From Pseudobutyrivibrio sp. (lineage in GTDB: Bacteria; Bacillota; Clostridia; Lachnospirales; Lachnospiraceae): a DNA stretch of 64,000 nucleotides. The notes beneath the pieces were generated by a model that saw only the letters and a list, made by a program, of their open reading frames with translations, did not search any database and had not been told where the DNA came from. Of this stretch, positions 7,795 through 15,323 are shown piece by piece; positions within the stretch are counted from its first letter, which is position 1; the number at the start of each line of letters is the position of its first letter. Both the position numbers and the translations under genes were made by a program. Location of the stretch: NCBI GenBank assembly GCA_017557435.1, contig JAFYYR010000027.1, forward strand, positions 1 to 64,000. The letters run 5' to 3'.

Positions 7795-9207
7795 ATGAAC
7801 GTACAGGTAGAAAATCTTGAGAAGAATATGGCAAAGATCACAGTCACAGTTGATGCTGCTGAGCTCGACAAGGCTATTACAAAGGCATATAACAAGCAGA
7901 AGAACAGCATCTCTGTTCCAGGCTTTAGAAAGGGCAAAGTTCCTCAGAACATGGTAGAGAAGATGTATGGTGCTGAGATTTTCTACGAGGACGCTGCTAA
8001 TATTATTATGCAGGAGACATACCCACAGGCATATGATGAGTCTAAGCTTGATATCGTTTCACAGCCACAGATCGACATCACACAGCTTGAGAAGGGTAAG
8101 GACTTCGTTTATACAGCAACTGTTGCTCTTAAGCCAGAAGTTAAGCTTGGCAAGTACAAGGGCGTTTCAGTTACTAAGATCGATTCCAAGGTTACAGCTA
8201 CAGAAGTTAACAACACAATCAAGGCTGAGCTTGAGAGAGCTGCTCGTACAGTTACTAAGACAGGTAAGGCTGCTAAGGGTGATACAGCAGTTATCGATTT
8301 CGAGGGCTTCATTGATGGTGTAGCATTCGAAGGTGGTAAGGGTGAGAACTATGACCTTGAGCTTGGTTCTGGTTCATTCATTCCTGGTTTCGAGGATCAG
8401 CTTATCGGTCACAAGGCTGGTGAGGATGTTGATGTTGAGGTTACATTCCCTGAGAGCTATCAGGCAGAGGACCTTGCAGGTAAGCCAGCAGTATTTAAGT
8501 GCCACATCCACGAGGTTAAGGGTAAGGACATCCCTAAGCTTGATGATGAGTATGTAGCAGACACAACAGAGTTTGAGACAGTTGAGGAATACAAGGCATC
8601 TGTTAAGGAGCGTCTTGAGAATAATAAGAAGGCAGAGGGACGTCGTGCTCAGGAGGACGAGGCTATCGCTAAGATCGTTGAGGATTCTGAGATGGAGATT
8701 CCAGATGCTATGCTTGACTACCAGGTTGAGAACATGATTAACGATTTCGCTAACAACATGGCTCAGCAGGGTCTTTCAATCCAGCAGTACATGCAGTTCA
8801 CAGGTATGACAATGGATTCATTCCGTGAGCAGGTTCGTCCAGATGCACTTGCACGTACACAGTCTTCACTTGTACTTGAGGCAATTGCTAAGGCTGAGAA
8901 GATCGAAGCTTCTGACGCTGATGTAGATGCTAAGCTTGAGGATATGTCTAAGCAGTACGGCATGGAGCTTGAGCAGCTTAAGACTCTTGTTGGCGACAGC
9001 GAGAAGGAGTCAATGAAGAAGGATATTGCTATCGAGAAGGCAATTGAGCTCATCATGGACAATGTTAAGGAAGCTGCTAAGAAGAAGACTACAACTAAGA
9101 AGGCTGATGCTGAGGAGTCTGAGGCAGAAGAGAAGAAGCCAGCTAAGAAGACAACAGCTAAGAAGACTACTACTAAGAAGACAACAAAGAAAGCTGACGC
9201 TGAGTAA
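7795..9207 (+). CDS. tig: Trigger factor (ribosome-associated chaperone)
   Basis: A 470-residue trigger factor, which binds the ribosome exit tunnel and folds nascent chains. The N-terminal ribosome-binding domain contains the signature GFRKGKVP at about residues 43-50. The FKBP-type prolyl isomerase domain spans roughly 165-245 (DTAVIDFEGFIDGVAFEGG, then GSGSFIPGFEDQLIG), followed by the helical C-terminal domain. The protein ends in an unusual tail of about 40 residues made of Lys, Thr, Ala and Glu, longer than most trigger factors. GGAGGAATTG precedes the ATG. Codon use is that of a highly expressed gene. It is followed by clpP and clpX, a common Firmicute order. Confidence 0.96.
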   Translation: MNVQVENLEKNMAKITVTVDAAELDKAITKAYNKQKNSISVPGFRKGKVPQNMVEKMYGAEIFYEDAANIIMQETYPQAYDESKLDIVSQPQIDITQLEKGKDFVYTATVALKPEVKLGKYKGVSVTKIDSKVTATEVNNTIKAELERAARTVTKTGKAAKGDTAVIDFEGFIDGVAFEGGKGENYDLELGSGSFIPGFEDQLIGHKAGEDVDVEVTFPESYQAEDLAGKPAVFKCHIHEVKGKDIPKLDDEYVADTTEFETVEEYKASVKERLENNKKAEGRRAQEDEAIAKIVEDSEMEIPDAMLDYQVENMINDFANNMAQQGLSIQQYMQFTGMTMDSFREQVRPDALARTQSSLVLEAIAKAEKIEASDADVDAKLEDMSKQYGMELEQLKTLVGDSEKESMKKDIAIEKAIELIMDNVKEAAKKKTTTKKADAEESEAEEKKPAKKTTAKKTTTKKTTKKADAE

Positions 9208-9298
9208 GGCTAATCTGTAAAGTTTTTATTAACTTTTTGTAAAAATACAGACAGGACTTGCTAAAATAGATATAATTAAAAATGAAATTAAATCACTG

Positions 9299-9323
9299 GC
9301 CTGAGCGTATGCTCGGGCTTAGT
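9299..9323 (+). terminator. Hairpin between tig and clpP
   Basis: GCCTGAGC-GTAT-GCTCGGGC stem without a clear T-run afterwards. It may be a weak terminator or an mRNA-stabilising hairpin. The rest of the 230-base gap shows nothing further that I can name. Confidence 0.4.
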
Positions 9324-9439
9324 GTATATATAATACTTGTTTAGCAGCTTGGTTTTTTGGCGGAATAATTAAATTATTGTTCTTGCTAATGTGTGCTGAA
9401 TGGTATTGACTAAATCTATTAATCATTAGGAGGACAAAA

Positions 9440-10027
9440 ATGGCGACAATTCCTTATGTCATTGAACAGAATTCTCGTGGAGAGCGTTCTTACGATATTT
9501 ATTCACGATTATTAAAGGATCGTATAGTATTCTTAGGCGAGGAGGTTAATGAGGTTACTGCTTCACTTACAGTTGCTCAGTTACTTTTCCTTGAGTCAGA
9601 GGATCCTAGCAAGGATATCCACCTCTACATTAATAGCCCAGGCGGTAGCGTTACAGCTGGTATGGCTATCTACGATACAATGCAGTATATCAAGTGTGAT
9701 GTTTCTACTATCTGTATTGGTATGGCAGCTTCTATGGGAGCTTTCTTACTTGCAGGTGGACAGAAGGGTAAGCGTTTTGCTCTCCCTAACTCAGAGATTA
9801 TGATTCATCAGCCACTTGGTGGAGCTAAGGGTCAGGCTACAGAAATCGAAATCGCAGCTAAGAACATTCTCAAGACTAGAGAAAAGCTCAACCGTATGTT
9901 AGCTGAGAACACAGGTAAGCCTTACGAGCAGGTATGCCTTGACACAGAGCGTGATCACTGGCTTGATGCAAAAGAAGCTCTTGATTATGGTCTTATTGAT
10001 GAAATTATTACAAAGAAAGCAAAATAA
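9440..10027 (+). CDS. clpP: ATP-dependent Clp protease proteolytic subunit
   Basis: A 195-residue ClpP, the serine protease that forms tetradecamers and degrades proteins fed by ClpX or ClpC. The nucleophile motif [11 protein letters not shown] (Ser near residue 97) and the catalytic-histidine motif [12 protein letters not shown] are both intact, with the Asp in the TERDHWLDA region. AGGAGGAC precedes the ATG. It is followed 51 bases later by clpX, the usual partner. In this sequence that partner gene carries a nonsense codon, so ClpP might depend on other unfoldases if the mutation is real. Confidence 0.97.
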   Translation: MATIPYVIEQNSRGERSYDIYSRLLKDRIVFLGEEVNEVTASLTVAQLLFLESEDPSKDIHLYINSPGGSVTAGMAIYDTMQYIKCDVSTICIGMAASMGAFLLAGGQKGKRFALPNSEIMIHQPLGGAKGQATEIEIAAKNILKTREKLNRMLAENTGKPYEQVCLDTERDHWLDAKEALDYGLIDEIITKKAK

Positions 10028-10078
10028 AGCCGATATATATAATAGTGGTTTATGTTTTGATTATTAAATGAGGTTATT

Positions 10079-11368
10079 ATGGCAAGAAACGATGACAGAG
10101 TTCGCTGCTCTTTCTGCGGCAAAACACAAAATCAGGTTCGTAAGCTTATAGCTGGACCAAATGGTGCTTTTATCTGTGACGAGTGCGTTGAGATTTGTCA
10201 GGAGATAATTGTTGAAGAGCTCGAGGATTTTGCTCCAGCGACTGATGGAGATTCTATCGAGATTAATCTTCAGAAGCCAGAGGACATGAAGAAGTTCCTT
10301 GACCAGTATGTAATTGGTCAGGATGAGGCTAAGAAGGTCCTCTCTGTTGCTGTGTACAATCACTACAAGCGTATCATGGCTAATCCTGATGATATCGATG
10401 TAGAGCTTCAGAAGAGTAATGTGCTTATGCTTGGACCTACTGGTTCTGGTAAGACTCTTTTAGCACAGACATTGGCACGAGTTCTCGGTGTTCCTTTTGC
10501 AATTGCTGATGCTACTACTCTTACAGAGGCAGGCTATGTAGGTGAGGATGTTGAGAATATCCTTCTTAAGCTTATCCAGGCAGCTGATTTTGATATTAAA
10601 AAGGCTGAAATCGGTATCATCTACATTGATGAGATTGATAAGATTACTAAGAAGTCTGAGAATGTTTCTATCACTAGAGTTGTTTCTGGTGAGGGTGTTC
10701 AGCAGGCATAACTTAAGATAATCGAGGGTACAGTTGCTAATGTTCCACCTCAGGGCGGACGTAAGCATCCACAGCAGGAGACTATCGCTATCGATACGAA
10801 GAATATTCTCTTCATCTGTGGTGGAGCTTTCGAGGGTCTTGAGAAGATTATCTCACAGCGTACAGATAGCTCAGCTATTGGTTTTGGCGCTGATATTAAG
10901 GACAAGAACAATCAGAAGATTGATGATTTACTTCAGCAGGTACTTCCACAGGATTTCATAAAGTATGGTTTGATTCCTGAGTTTATTGGACGTGTACCTA
11001 TCAATGTTTCACTTAACGAGCTTACTGAGGATGATATGATTCGCATTCTTAGAGAGCCTAAGAATTCATTGACTAAGCAGTATCAGGCACTCTTTAAGAT
11101 GGATGGCGTTAAGCTTGAATTCGAAGAGGATGCCCTTAGAGAGATTGCTAAGAAATCAATCGAGAGAAAAACAGGTGCTCGTGGACTTCGCGCTATCGTA
11201 GAGAGCGTTATGATGGATCACATGTATCATGTACCATCTGACGAGTCAATTGTTGAGATTACAGTTACTAAGGAGATGGTTGACAGCAACCTACTTCTTA
11301 TTGACAAGAACTCTGAAGGCGAAGACAGCGTAGTATCAATCGAAGATAAAAAGGAAAAGAGTGCATAA
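10079..11368 (+). pseudogene. clpX: ClpX unfoldase with an in-frame nonsense codon
   Basis: Read through, this is a full-length 429-residue ClpX: the N-terminal zinc domain ([14 protein letters not shown]), Walker A GPTGSGKT, Walker B IIYIDEID, and a complete small domain after [11 protein letters not shown]. Codon 211, at 10709-10711, is TAA where the family has Leu in GVQQALLK. The frame is unchanged on both sides and no other lesion is seen, so one T-to-A change in TTA explains it. The stopped product would be 210 residues, lacking sensor 2 and the ClpP-contact IGF loop (here IGFGAD). It may be a sequencing error, a real loss, or a suppressed stop. The stop codon overlaps the start of the next gene by one base. 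Confidence 0.9.
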
Positions 11369-11988
11369 TGGTCATAAGATCATGTAATCTTGAAACAGTG
11401 TGCGGGCCTACATCCACACTTCCTAAGAATGACCTTCCAGAGGTTGCATTTGCAGGCAAGTCAAATGTAGGCAAGTCATCACTCATAAATGCGGTTATGA
11501 ACCGCAAGTCTCTAGCTAGAGTATCAGCCCAGCCTGGTAAAACACAGACAATCAATTTCTACAATATCAATGATGAGATTTATGTGGTGGATTTGCCGGG
11601 CTACGGTTTTGCTAAGGCATCTGAAAAGGAGCGTGAGCGTTGGGGCAAGATGATAGAGACATATCTGAATACATCAGATATGATTAGAGCTGTCTTTTTA
11701 TTAGTTGATATCAGACATGCTCCATCAGCTAACGACAAGCAGATGTTTGAATGGATGGATTATGTAGGCTACGACCCAATTGTCATCGCCACCAAGGCAG
11801 ACAAAATAAAGCGAAGCCAGCTTGATAAGCAGATTAAGATTCTTCGCGAGGGCCTAGGCGCTACAAAGGACACTATTATTGTTCCATTTTCATCCCAGAC
11901 TAAGCAGGGACTTGACACTATACAGGATTTCTTGGCTCAGGTTATTGAGAATGAGGCAAGTCTTTCTGATGTAGAGGATCTTGATTAA
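11368..11988 (+). CDS. ysxC: Ribosome-biogenesis GTPase YsxC/EngB
   Basis: A 206-residue GTPase of the EngB/YihA/YsxC family, needed for assembly of the large ribosomal subunit. All G motifs are present: GKSNVGKSSL (G1), PGKTQT (G2), DLPGYGFA (G3), TKADK (G4) and a SSQT-type G5. Its ATG shares the last base of the clpX stop codon, indicating tight translational coupling, and its own stop overlaps the next ATG in the same way. The clp-ysxC order is common in Firmicutes. Length and motifs are typical. Confidence 0.95.
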   Translation: MVIRSCNLETVCGPTSTLPKNDLPEVAFAGKSNVGKSSLINAVMNRKSLARVSAQPGKTQTINFYNINDEIYVVDLPGYGFAKASEKERERWGKMIETYLNTSDMIRAVFLLVDIRHAPSANDKQMFEWMDYVGYDPIVIATKADKIKRSQLDKQIKILREGLGATKDTIIVPFSSQTKQGLDTIQDFLAQVIENEASLSDVEDLD

Positions 11989-13022
11989 TGAAGAAAAATA
12001 AATATATTTTTGTGCTACTACTGCTCATCTCTATTAGTGTGGTGTGCACCTGTGGCACTTTTTTTTATGTAAAATTTAATAATGGCTCTAATGCCAGTGC
12101 TGCATCAGGTGGCAAAGAGGATGAATTTGTCATTATGACAAGCTGTAATCCAGTTTATATTGCCACATTAAATGTGGTAGGCGATACGGACGGCGTAACT
12201 GTATCCAACTTATCCCAGCCTACAACAGGATGTCTCCACGATTACACACTAACTACAGAGGATATGAAAAATCTATCTAGCGCAGATGTGCTTGTGGTAA
12301 ATGGCGGTGGTATGGAGGGCTATCTTGATGACGTGGTAGAGGCCTATCCTGAGCTTACTATTATAGATACATTTGAATATGTGGAAGATAGAGTAGAGCT
12401 TCCAGAAGTTGAGGACCATGAGCATGAGGCTGATGAACATTCTCAGGAAAAGTCAGCAGCACAGGAGCCAAATGATTTCCATAGGACAGTAGAAGACGAG
12501 CACGAAGGACACCATCACGAGGAAAACAGTCATATTTGGATGGATAGTGAGCTTTTTGCATATCAGGTTCAGGCTATTTCCGAGGGGTTATGTGAGGCGG
12601 ATGCTGACCATGCAGATATCTACAAGGAGAATTCCACAGAATACATAGGGGTTCTTTCTAATTATGTGGATAAATCAGATTTAGAATCTCTTCAGGGTGC
12701 AAATGTAGCAGTGTTGCATGCAGCCTTTGTGTATACAGCAGGTTCGTTAGATGCTAATGTGGTAGCAGTGATGGATTTGGATGAGGAGCGACAGGTAAGC
12801 GCCGGAGAGGTCAGCGACTTTATTGAGACAATAAAAGAAAAAGATGTTAAGCTTGTTTTTGCAGAGTATGACTACGGAAATGCTATGGGCAAGTTGATTA
12901 TGGAGCAGACAGATGCCAAGGTAGTTTACTTAGAGACATTGGTTCACGGCTCCTATGGCGTCGATGACTACCTAACCACCATGAACGAAAACTATGCCCG
13001 AATCGCCAACGTGGTAGAATAG
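11988..13022 (+). CDS. znuA: Zinc (or manganese) ABC transporter substrate-binding protein, ZnuA-like
   Basis: A 344-residue protein with an N-terminal membrane-targeting segment, so it acts outside the membrane. It belongs to the cluster 9 metal-binding proteins. Candidate metal ligands are His in CLHDYTLT, His in NSHIWMD, His in VLHAAF and the acidic residue in FAEYDYG. A His/Glu-rich loop lies between about residues 145 and 180 (DHEHEADEH, then DEHEGHHHEENSH), typical of zinc rather than manganese binders. The start overlaps the ysxC stop. The transporter ATPase and permease follow after a composite hairpin. The lipobox is not canonical, so the anchor may be an uncleaved helix. Confidence 0.9.
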   Translation: MKKNKYIFVLLLLISISVVCTCGTFFYVKFNNGSNASAASGGKEDEFVIMTSCNPVYIATLNVVGDTDGVTVSNLSQPTTGCLHDYTLTTEDMKNLSSADVLVVNGGGMEGYLDDVVEAYPELTIIDTFEYVEDRVELPEVEDHEHEADEHSQEKSAAQEPNDFHRTVEDEHEGHHHEENSHIWMDSELFAYQVQAISEGLCEADADHADIYKENSTEYIGVLSNYVDKSDLESLQGANVAVLHAAFVYTAGSLDANVVAVMDLDEERQVSAGEVSDFIETIKEKDVKLVFAEYDYGNAMGKLIMEQTDAKVVYLETLVHGSYGVDDYLTTMNENYARIANVVE

Positions 13023-13059
13023 GGCGGCGTAACCACAAAGCTCTGAATATATTAGATGA

Positions 13060-13161
13060 GTCGGTCGGTTGTAACTATCAAGCTCTGAGTGTTGCGTAGC
13101 GAAACATGTAGTAGAGCGAAGCAATATCTCAGGCTTGAGAGTGTAACAACCGTAACCCGAC
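13060..13161 (+). repeat. Composite hairpin A4, between znuA and znuC
   Basis: Nested stems GTCGG/CCGAC, CGGTTGT/ACAACCG, CAAGC/GCTTG, CTGAG/CTCAG and TTGC/GCAA enclose a loop that contains ACATGTAGT, shared with the nifJ copies. Its 3' end leads into ACGGAGTAAATA, which supplies the znuC ribosome binding site. A partial fragment resembling the 5' arm (AAGCTCTGA) lies just upstream at about 13037-13046. Confidence 0.8.
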
Positions 13162-13171
13162 GGAGTAAATA

Positions 13172-13948
13172 GTGAGAAAAAGTATGAAGAAAATTATTCC
13201 ATGTGGATTTCACTGTATTAAGTTCATAGATTTGGGCGTGGCATTTGGCGACCAACAGGTGTTGTCGGGGATTAATCTCCATGTACACTGTGGCCAGATG
13301 ACTGCTATTATCGGTCGTAATGGTGCTGGTAAATCTACTCTTGTGAGAGCTATCCTAGGGGAGGTTCCATATACAGGAGAGATTCAGTTCAAAAATAAAA
13401 TGAACAACAACATGCAGGGCCTTAAGATAGGTTATGTTCCACAGACTATTAATATAGATAGAACTACACCTCTTAGTGTGTATGATTTGTTCCAGTCATT
13501 TACTGGTAAGGTGCCTATTTTATTTTCTAATAAGAAGGAACACGAGCATGTGAGAGAGGCTCTTGCTGAATTTGACGTGGCAGAGCTTATTGACCAGCCA
13601 GTAGGTACATTATCTGGTGGTCAGCTTCAGAGAGTACTTCTTGCAATGGCTGTCCACGATACACCAAACCTTCTATTATTAGATGAGCCAGTATCTGGAA
13701 TTGATAAAAATGGTATGGATGCATTCTATGAAAAGATGCAGTACTTGAAGGAGACCCATGACCTGGCAATTATACTTGTAAGTCATGATCTTGATTATGT
13801 TTATAAGTATGCGGACAATGTTATCCTTATAGATAAGACTGTTACTGCAGCAGGAAGACCAAAGCTTGTATATGAGACTGATGCATTTAAATCAGTATTT
13901 GGCAAGGGTGCAGTAGGAGAAGTGGAGGTGAAGCCAGATGTTCAGTGA
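13172..13948 (+). CDS. znuC: Zinc ABC transporter ATP-binding protein, ZnuC-like
   Basis: A 258-residue ABC ATPase that energises metal uptake with the flanking binding protein and permease. Walker A is GRNGAGKST, the signature is LSGGQLQR, Walker B is LLLDEPVSG, and the switch His is in VSHDLDYV. The GTG at 13172 is chosen because CGGAG lies six bases before it; the in-frame ATG at 13184 has no ribosome binding site. The CGGAG lies at the edge of the composite hairpin, so folding of that element could affect translation. It overlaps znuB by 11 bases. Confidence 0.92.
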   Translation: MRKSMKKIIPCGFHCIKFIDLGVAFGDQQVLSGINLHVHCGQMTAIIGRNGAGKSTLVRAILGEVPYTGEIQFKNKMNNNMQGLKIGYVPQTINIDRTTPLSVYDLFQSFTGKVPILFSNKKEHEHVREALAEFDVAELIDQPVGTLSGGQLQRVLLAMAVHDTPNLLLLDEPVSGIDKNGMDAFYEKMQYLKETHDLAIILVSHDLDYVYKYADNVILIDKTVTAAGRPKLVYETDAFKSVFGKGAVGEVEVKPDVQ

Positions 13949-14741
13949 GATGTTTAGTTATGCCTTCATGATTAGAGCTACTATAGCTATTATTTTGATT
14001 TCGCCACTCTTTGGAATGGTTGGTACTATGATTGTTCAAAAGAGAATGGCATATTTTAGTGATGCCTTAGGACATTCTGCCCTTACAGGTATTGCTGCAG
14101 GAGTAATTATGGGAATAGCTAATACTACTATTTCTATGATTATATTTGGTATCTGTTTTGCTTTGCTTCTTAATTATATATCTAGAAAGGGACTTAGCTC
14201 ATCAGATACATTGATATCTGTATTTGCCAGCTGTGCTACAGCCCTAGGTCTTGCAATATTATCAAAGGGCGGCAGCTTCAGCAATTATTCTGCTATTTTG
14301 GTAGGCGATATTTTATCAATCACTGGAAGTGAGATTATTCAGCTGATTATTTTGTTTACTGTTATTTTAGTATTCTGGTGCTTTAGCATTAACAGGCTTA
14401 CTGCTATTAGTATTCATTCAACTCTTGCTAAGAGCCGAAGCATTTCAGTTAGAGTTATGGAAGATGCATTTGCTGTATTAATAGCTCTTCTTGTTATGCT
14501 TTCTATTAAGTGGGTAGGAATACTTCTTATTAATGCACTATTGATTCTTCCAGCAGCCAGCAGTAGAAATATCTCGGAGAATTTTAGAGAGTATACATAT
14601 TTTTCTATTATATTTAGTTTGTTCTCTGGAATAGTAGGATTGTTCGTTTCTTATTTTACAGATATGGCCACAGGACCTATGATTGTAATCATAGCAAGTG
14701 TTATCTATTTTGCCACTTATGTGTATGGCAAGGATAGATAG
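13938..14741 (+). CDS. znuB: Zinc ABC transporter permease, ZnuB-like
   Basis: A 267-residue polytopic membrane protein of the ABC-3 family. About eight hydrophobic segments are visible, with the family stretch MAYFSDALGHSALTGIAAG early and IKWVGILLINALLILPAA later. It forms the membrane channel for the metal uptake system. The ATG overlaps the end of znuC by 11 bases and is preceded by GGAGGTG inside that gene. No clear terminator follows; the flagellin leader begins shortly after. Confidence 0.92.
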   Translation: MFSEMFSYAFMIRATIAIILISPLFGMVGTMIVQKRMAYFSDALGHSALTGIAAGVIMGIANTTISMIIFGICFALLLNYISRKGLSSSDTLISVFASCATALGLAILSKGGSFSNYSAILVGDILSITGSEIIQLIILFTVILVFWCFSINRLTAISIHSTLAKSRSISVRVMEDAFAVLIALLVMLSIKWVGILLINALLILPAASSRNISENFREYTYFSIIFSLFSGIVGLFVSYFTDMATGPMIVIIASVIYFATYVYGKDR

Positions 14742-14780
14742 ACAAAGGATTTGTTTTGGGAATATCATGTAGTTTTAGTG

Positions 14781-14814
14781 AAAAACGTGCACAGAGAGAA
14801 AAACGTGATATAAT
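14781..14814 (+). promoter_or_regulatory. Extended -10 promoter with tandem AAAAACGTG
   Basis: TGATATAAT at 14806-14814 is an extended -10. AAAAACGTG occurs twice just upstream (14781-14789 and 14799-14807), 18 bases apart, and may be an operator. It would add a sigma-A start to the flagellin leader. Confidence 0.45.
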
Positions 14815-14888
14815 ACATCTACACTAAAGGATGAGAGCTAGTTTTAAGACCCGATTTAAAGATTTAAAAATTTTTTTCAAAAAGGGGT

Positions 14889-14915
14889 TAAGTTTTAAAA
14901 GAACTCATCCGATAT
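14889..14915 (+). promoter_or_regulatory. Sigma-28-type flagellar promoter 1 (flagellin A)
   Basis: TAAGTTTT, 11 bases, then TCCGATAT, close to the sigma-28 (SigD/FliA) consensus TAAAGTTT-N11-GCCGATAA. It sits at the end of the first of two similar blocks, each containing ACCCG, an A/T-rich run and AAAAAGGGGTTAAGT. Confidence 0.6.
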
Positions 14916-14995
14916 GTTTTTTGTAAGGGCAGAAGAGAGGTTTTTAACCCGGTTTAGAGTGAAATAAATTTTTTTAAAAAATCTCTAAAAAGGGG

Positions 14996-15022
14996 TTAAG
15001 TAATTTCTCAGATGGCCGATAT
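14996..15022 (+). promoter_or_regulatory. Sigma-28-type flagellar promoter 2 (flagellin A)
   Basis: TTAAGTAA, 11 bases, then GCCGATAT, in the second duplicated block about 107 bases after the first promoter. About 300 bases of leader remain before the start codon. Confidence 0.6.
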
Positions 15023-15142
15023 ACATTTTAGATAAATGAAAAGGATTTCATTATCTCGAAAGTTACATCACAATATCATATAGGTTTCGTTACCAGGACA
15101 AGGATGTTAAGGATCGGAATAATCAAATTTGTTTTCTATTTA

Positions 15143-15169
15143 TCTATTGTAATCGCAATAGAATTTTTT
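15143..15169 (+). terminator. Terminator-like hairpin inside the flagellin A leader
   Basis: Stem TCTATTG / CAATAGA with a six-base loop, followed by a run of six T. It lies between the sigma-28 promoters and the gene, so it could be an attenuator rather than a true end. Confidence 0.5.
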
Positions 15170-15197
15170 CATGCGAAGATTTAATTTCATAACTTTG

Positions 15198-15239
15198 ATA
15201 ATCATTTACAGTATGTCGCGCGAGTACTGTGTTGATTAT
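15198..15239 (+). promoter_or_regulatory. Leader hairpin with a CGCGCG loop (flagellin A)
   Basis: Nested stems ATAATCA/TGATTAT and ACAGTA/TACTGT enclose TGTCGCGCGAG. The other flagellin gene has a weaker stem (CAGTTA/TAACTG, 19426-19462) that also holds TCGCGCG in the loop. Confidence 0.5.
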
Positions 15240-15303
15240 AAATTAGCAATTATTAACAAGTAAGTGCAGAGGCACTTCTCCCAAGAAAGGATTCTAGGGA
15301 GTA

Positions 15304-15319
15304 TCTACAAGGAGGTAGA
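15304..15319 (+). promoter_or_regulatory. Probable CsrA-binding hairpin over the flagellin A ribosome binding site
   Basis: TCTAC-AAGGAG-GTAGA is a perfect 5-bp stem that presents GGA in its loop, matching the known CsrA preference (RUACARGGAUGU). It contains the Shine-Dalgarno AGGAGG and is identical at the second flagellin gene. CsrA repression of hag translation, relieved by FliW, is known in Bacillus subtilis. Confidence 0.65.
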
Positions 15320-15323
15320 ATTT

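Noticed and set aside
7467..7937. Minus-strand ORF of 156 codons over rpiB and the tig start
   Set aside because: It is antisense to two well-supported genes and the tig promoter, with Ile/Ser-rich non-protein-like composition.
10734..10961. Separate small gene within the clpX region
   Set aside because: It is in another frame from clpX, whose own frame continues with full conservation across the stop codon.
14816..15323. Cyclic-di-GMP riboswitch in the flagellin A leader
   Set aside because: The class I and II core motifs are not recognisable; only hairpins and promoters can be supported.
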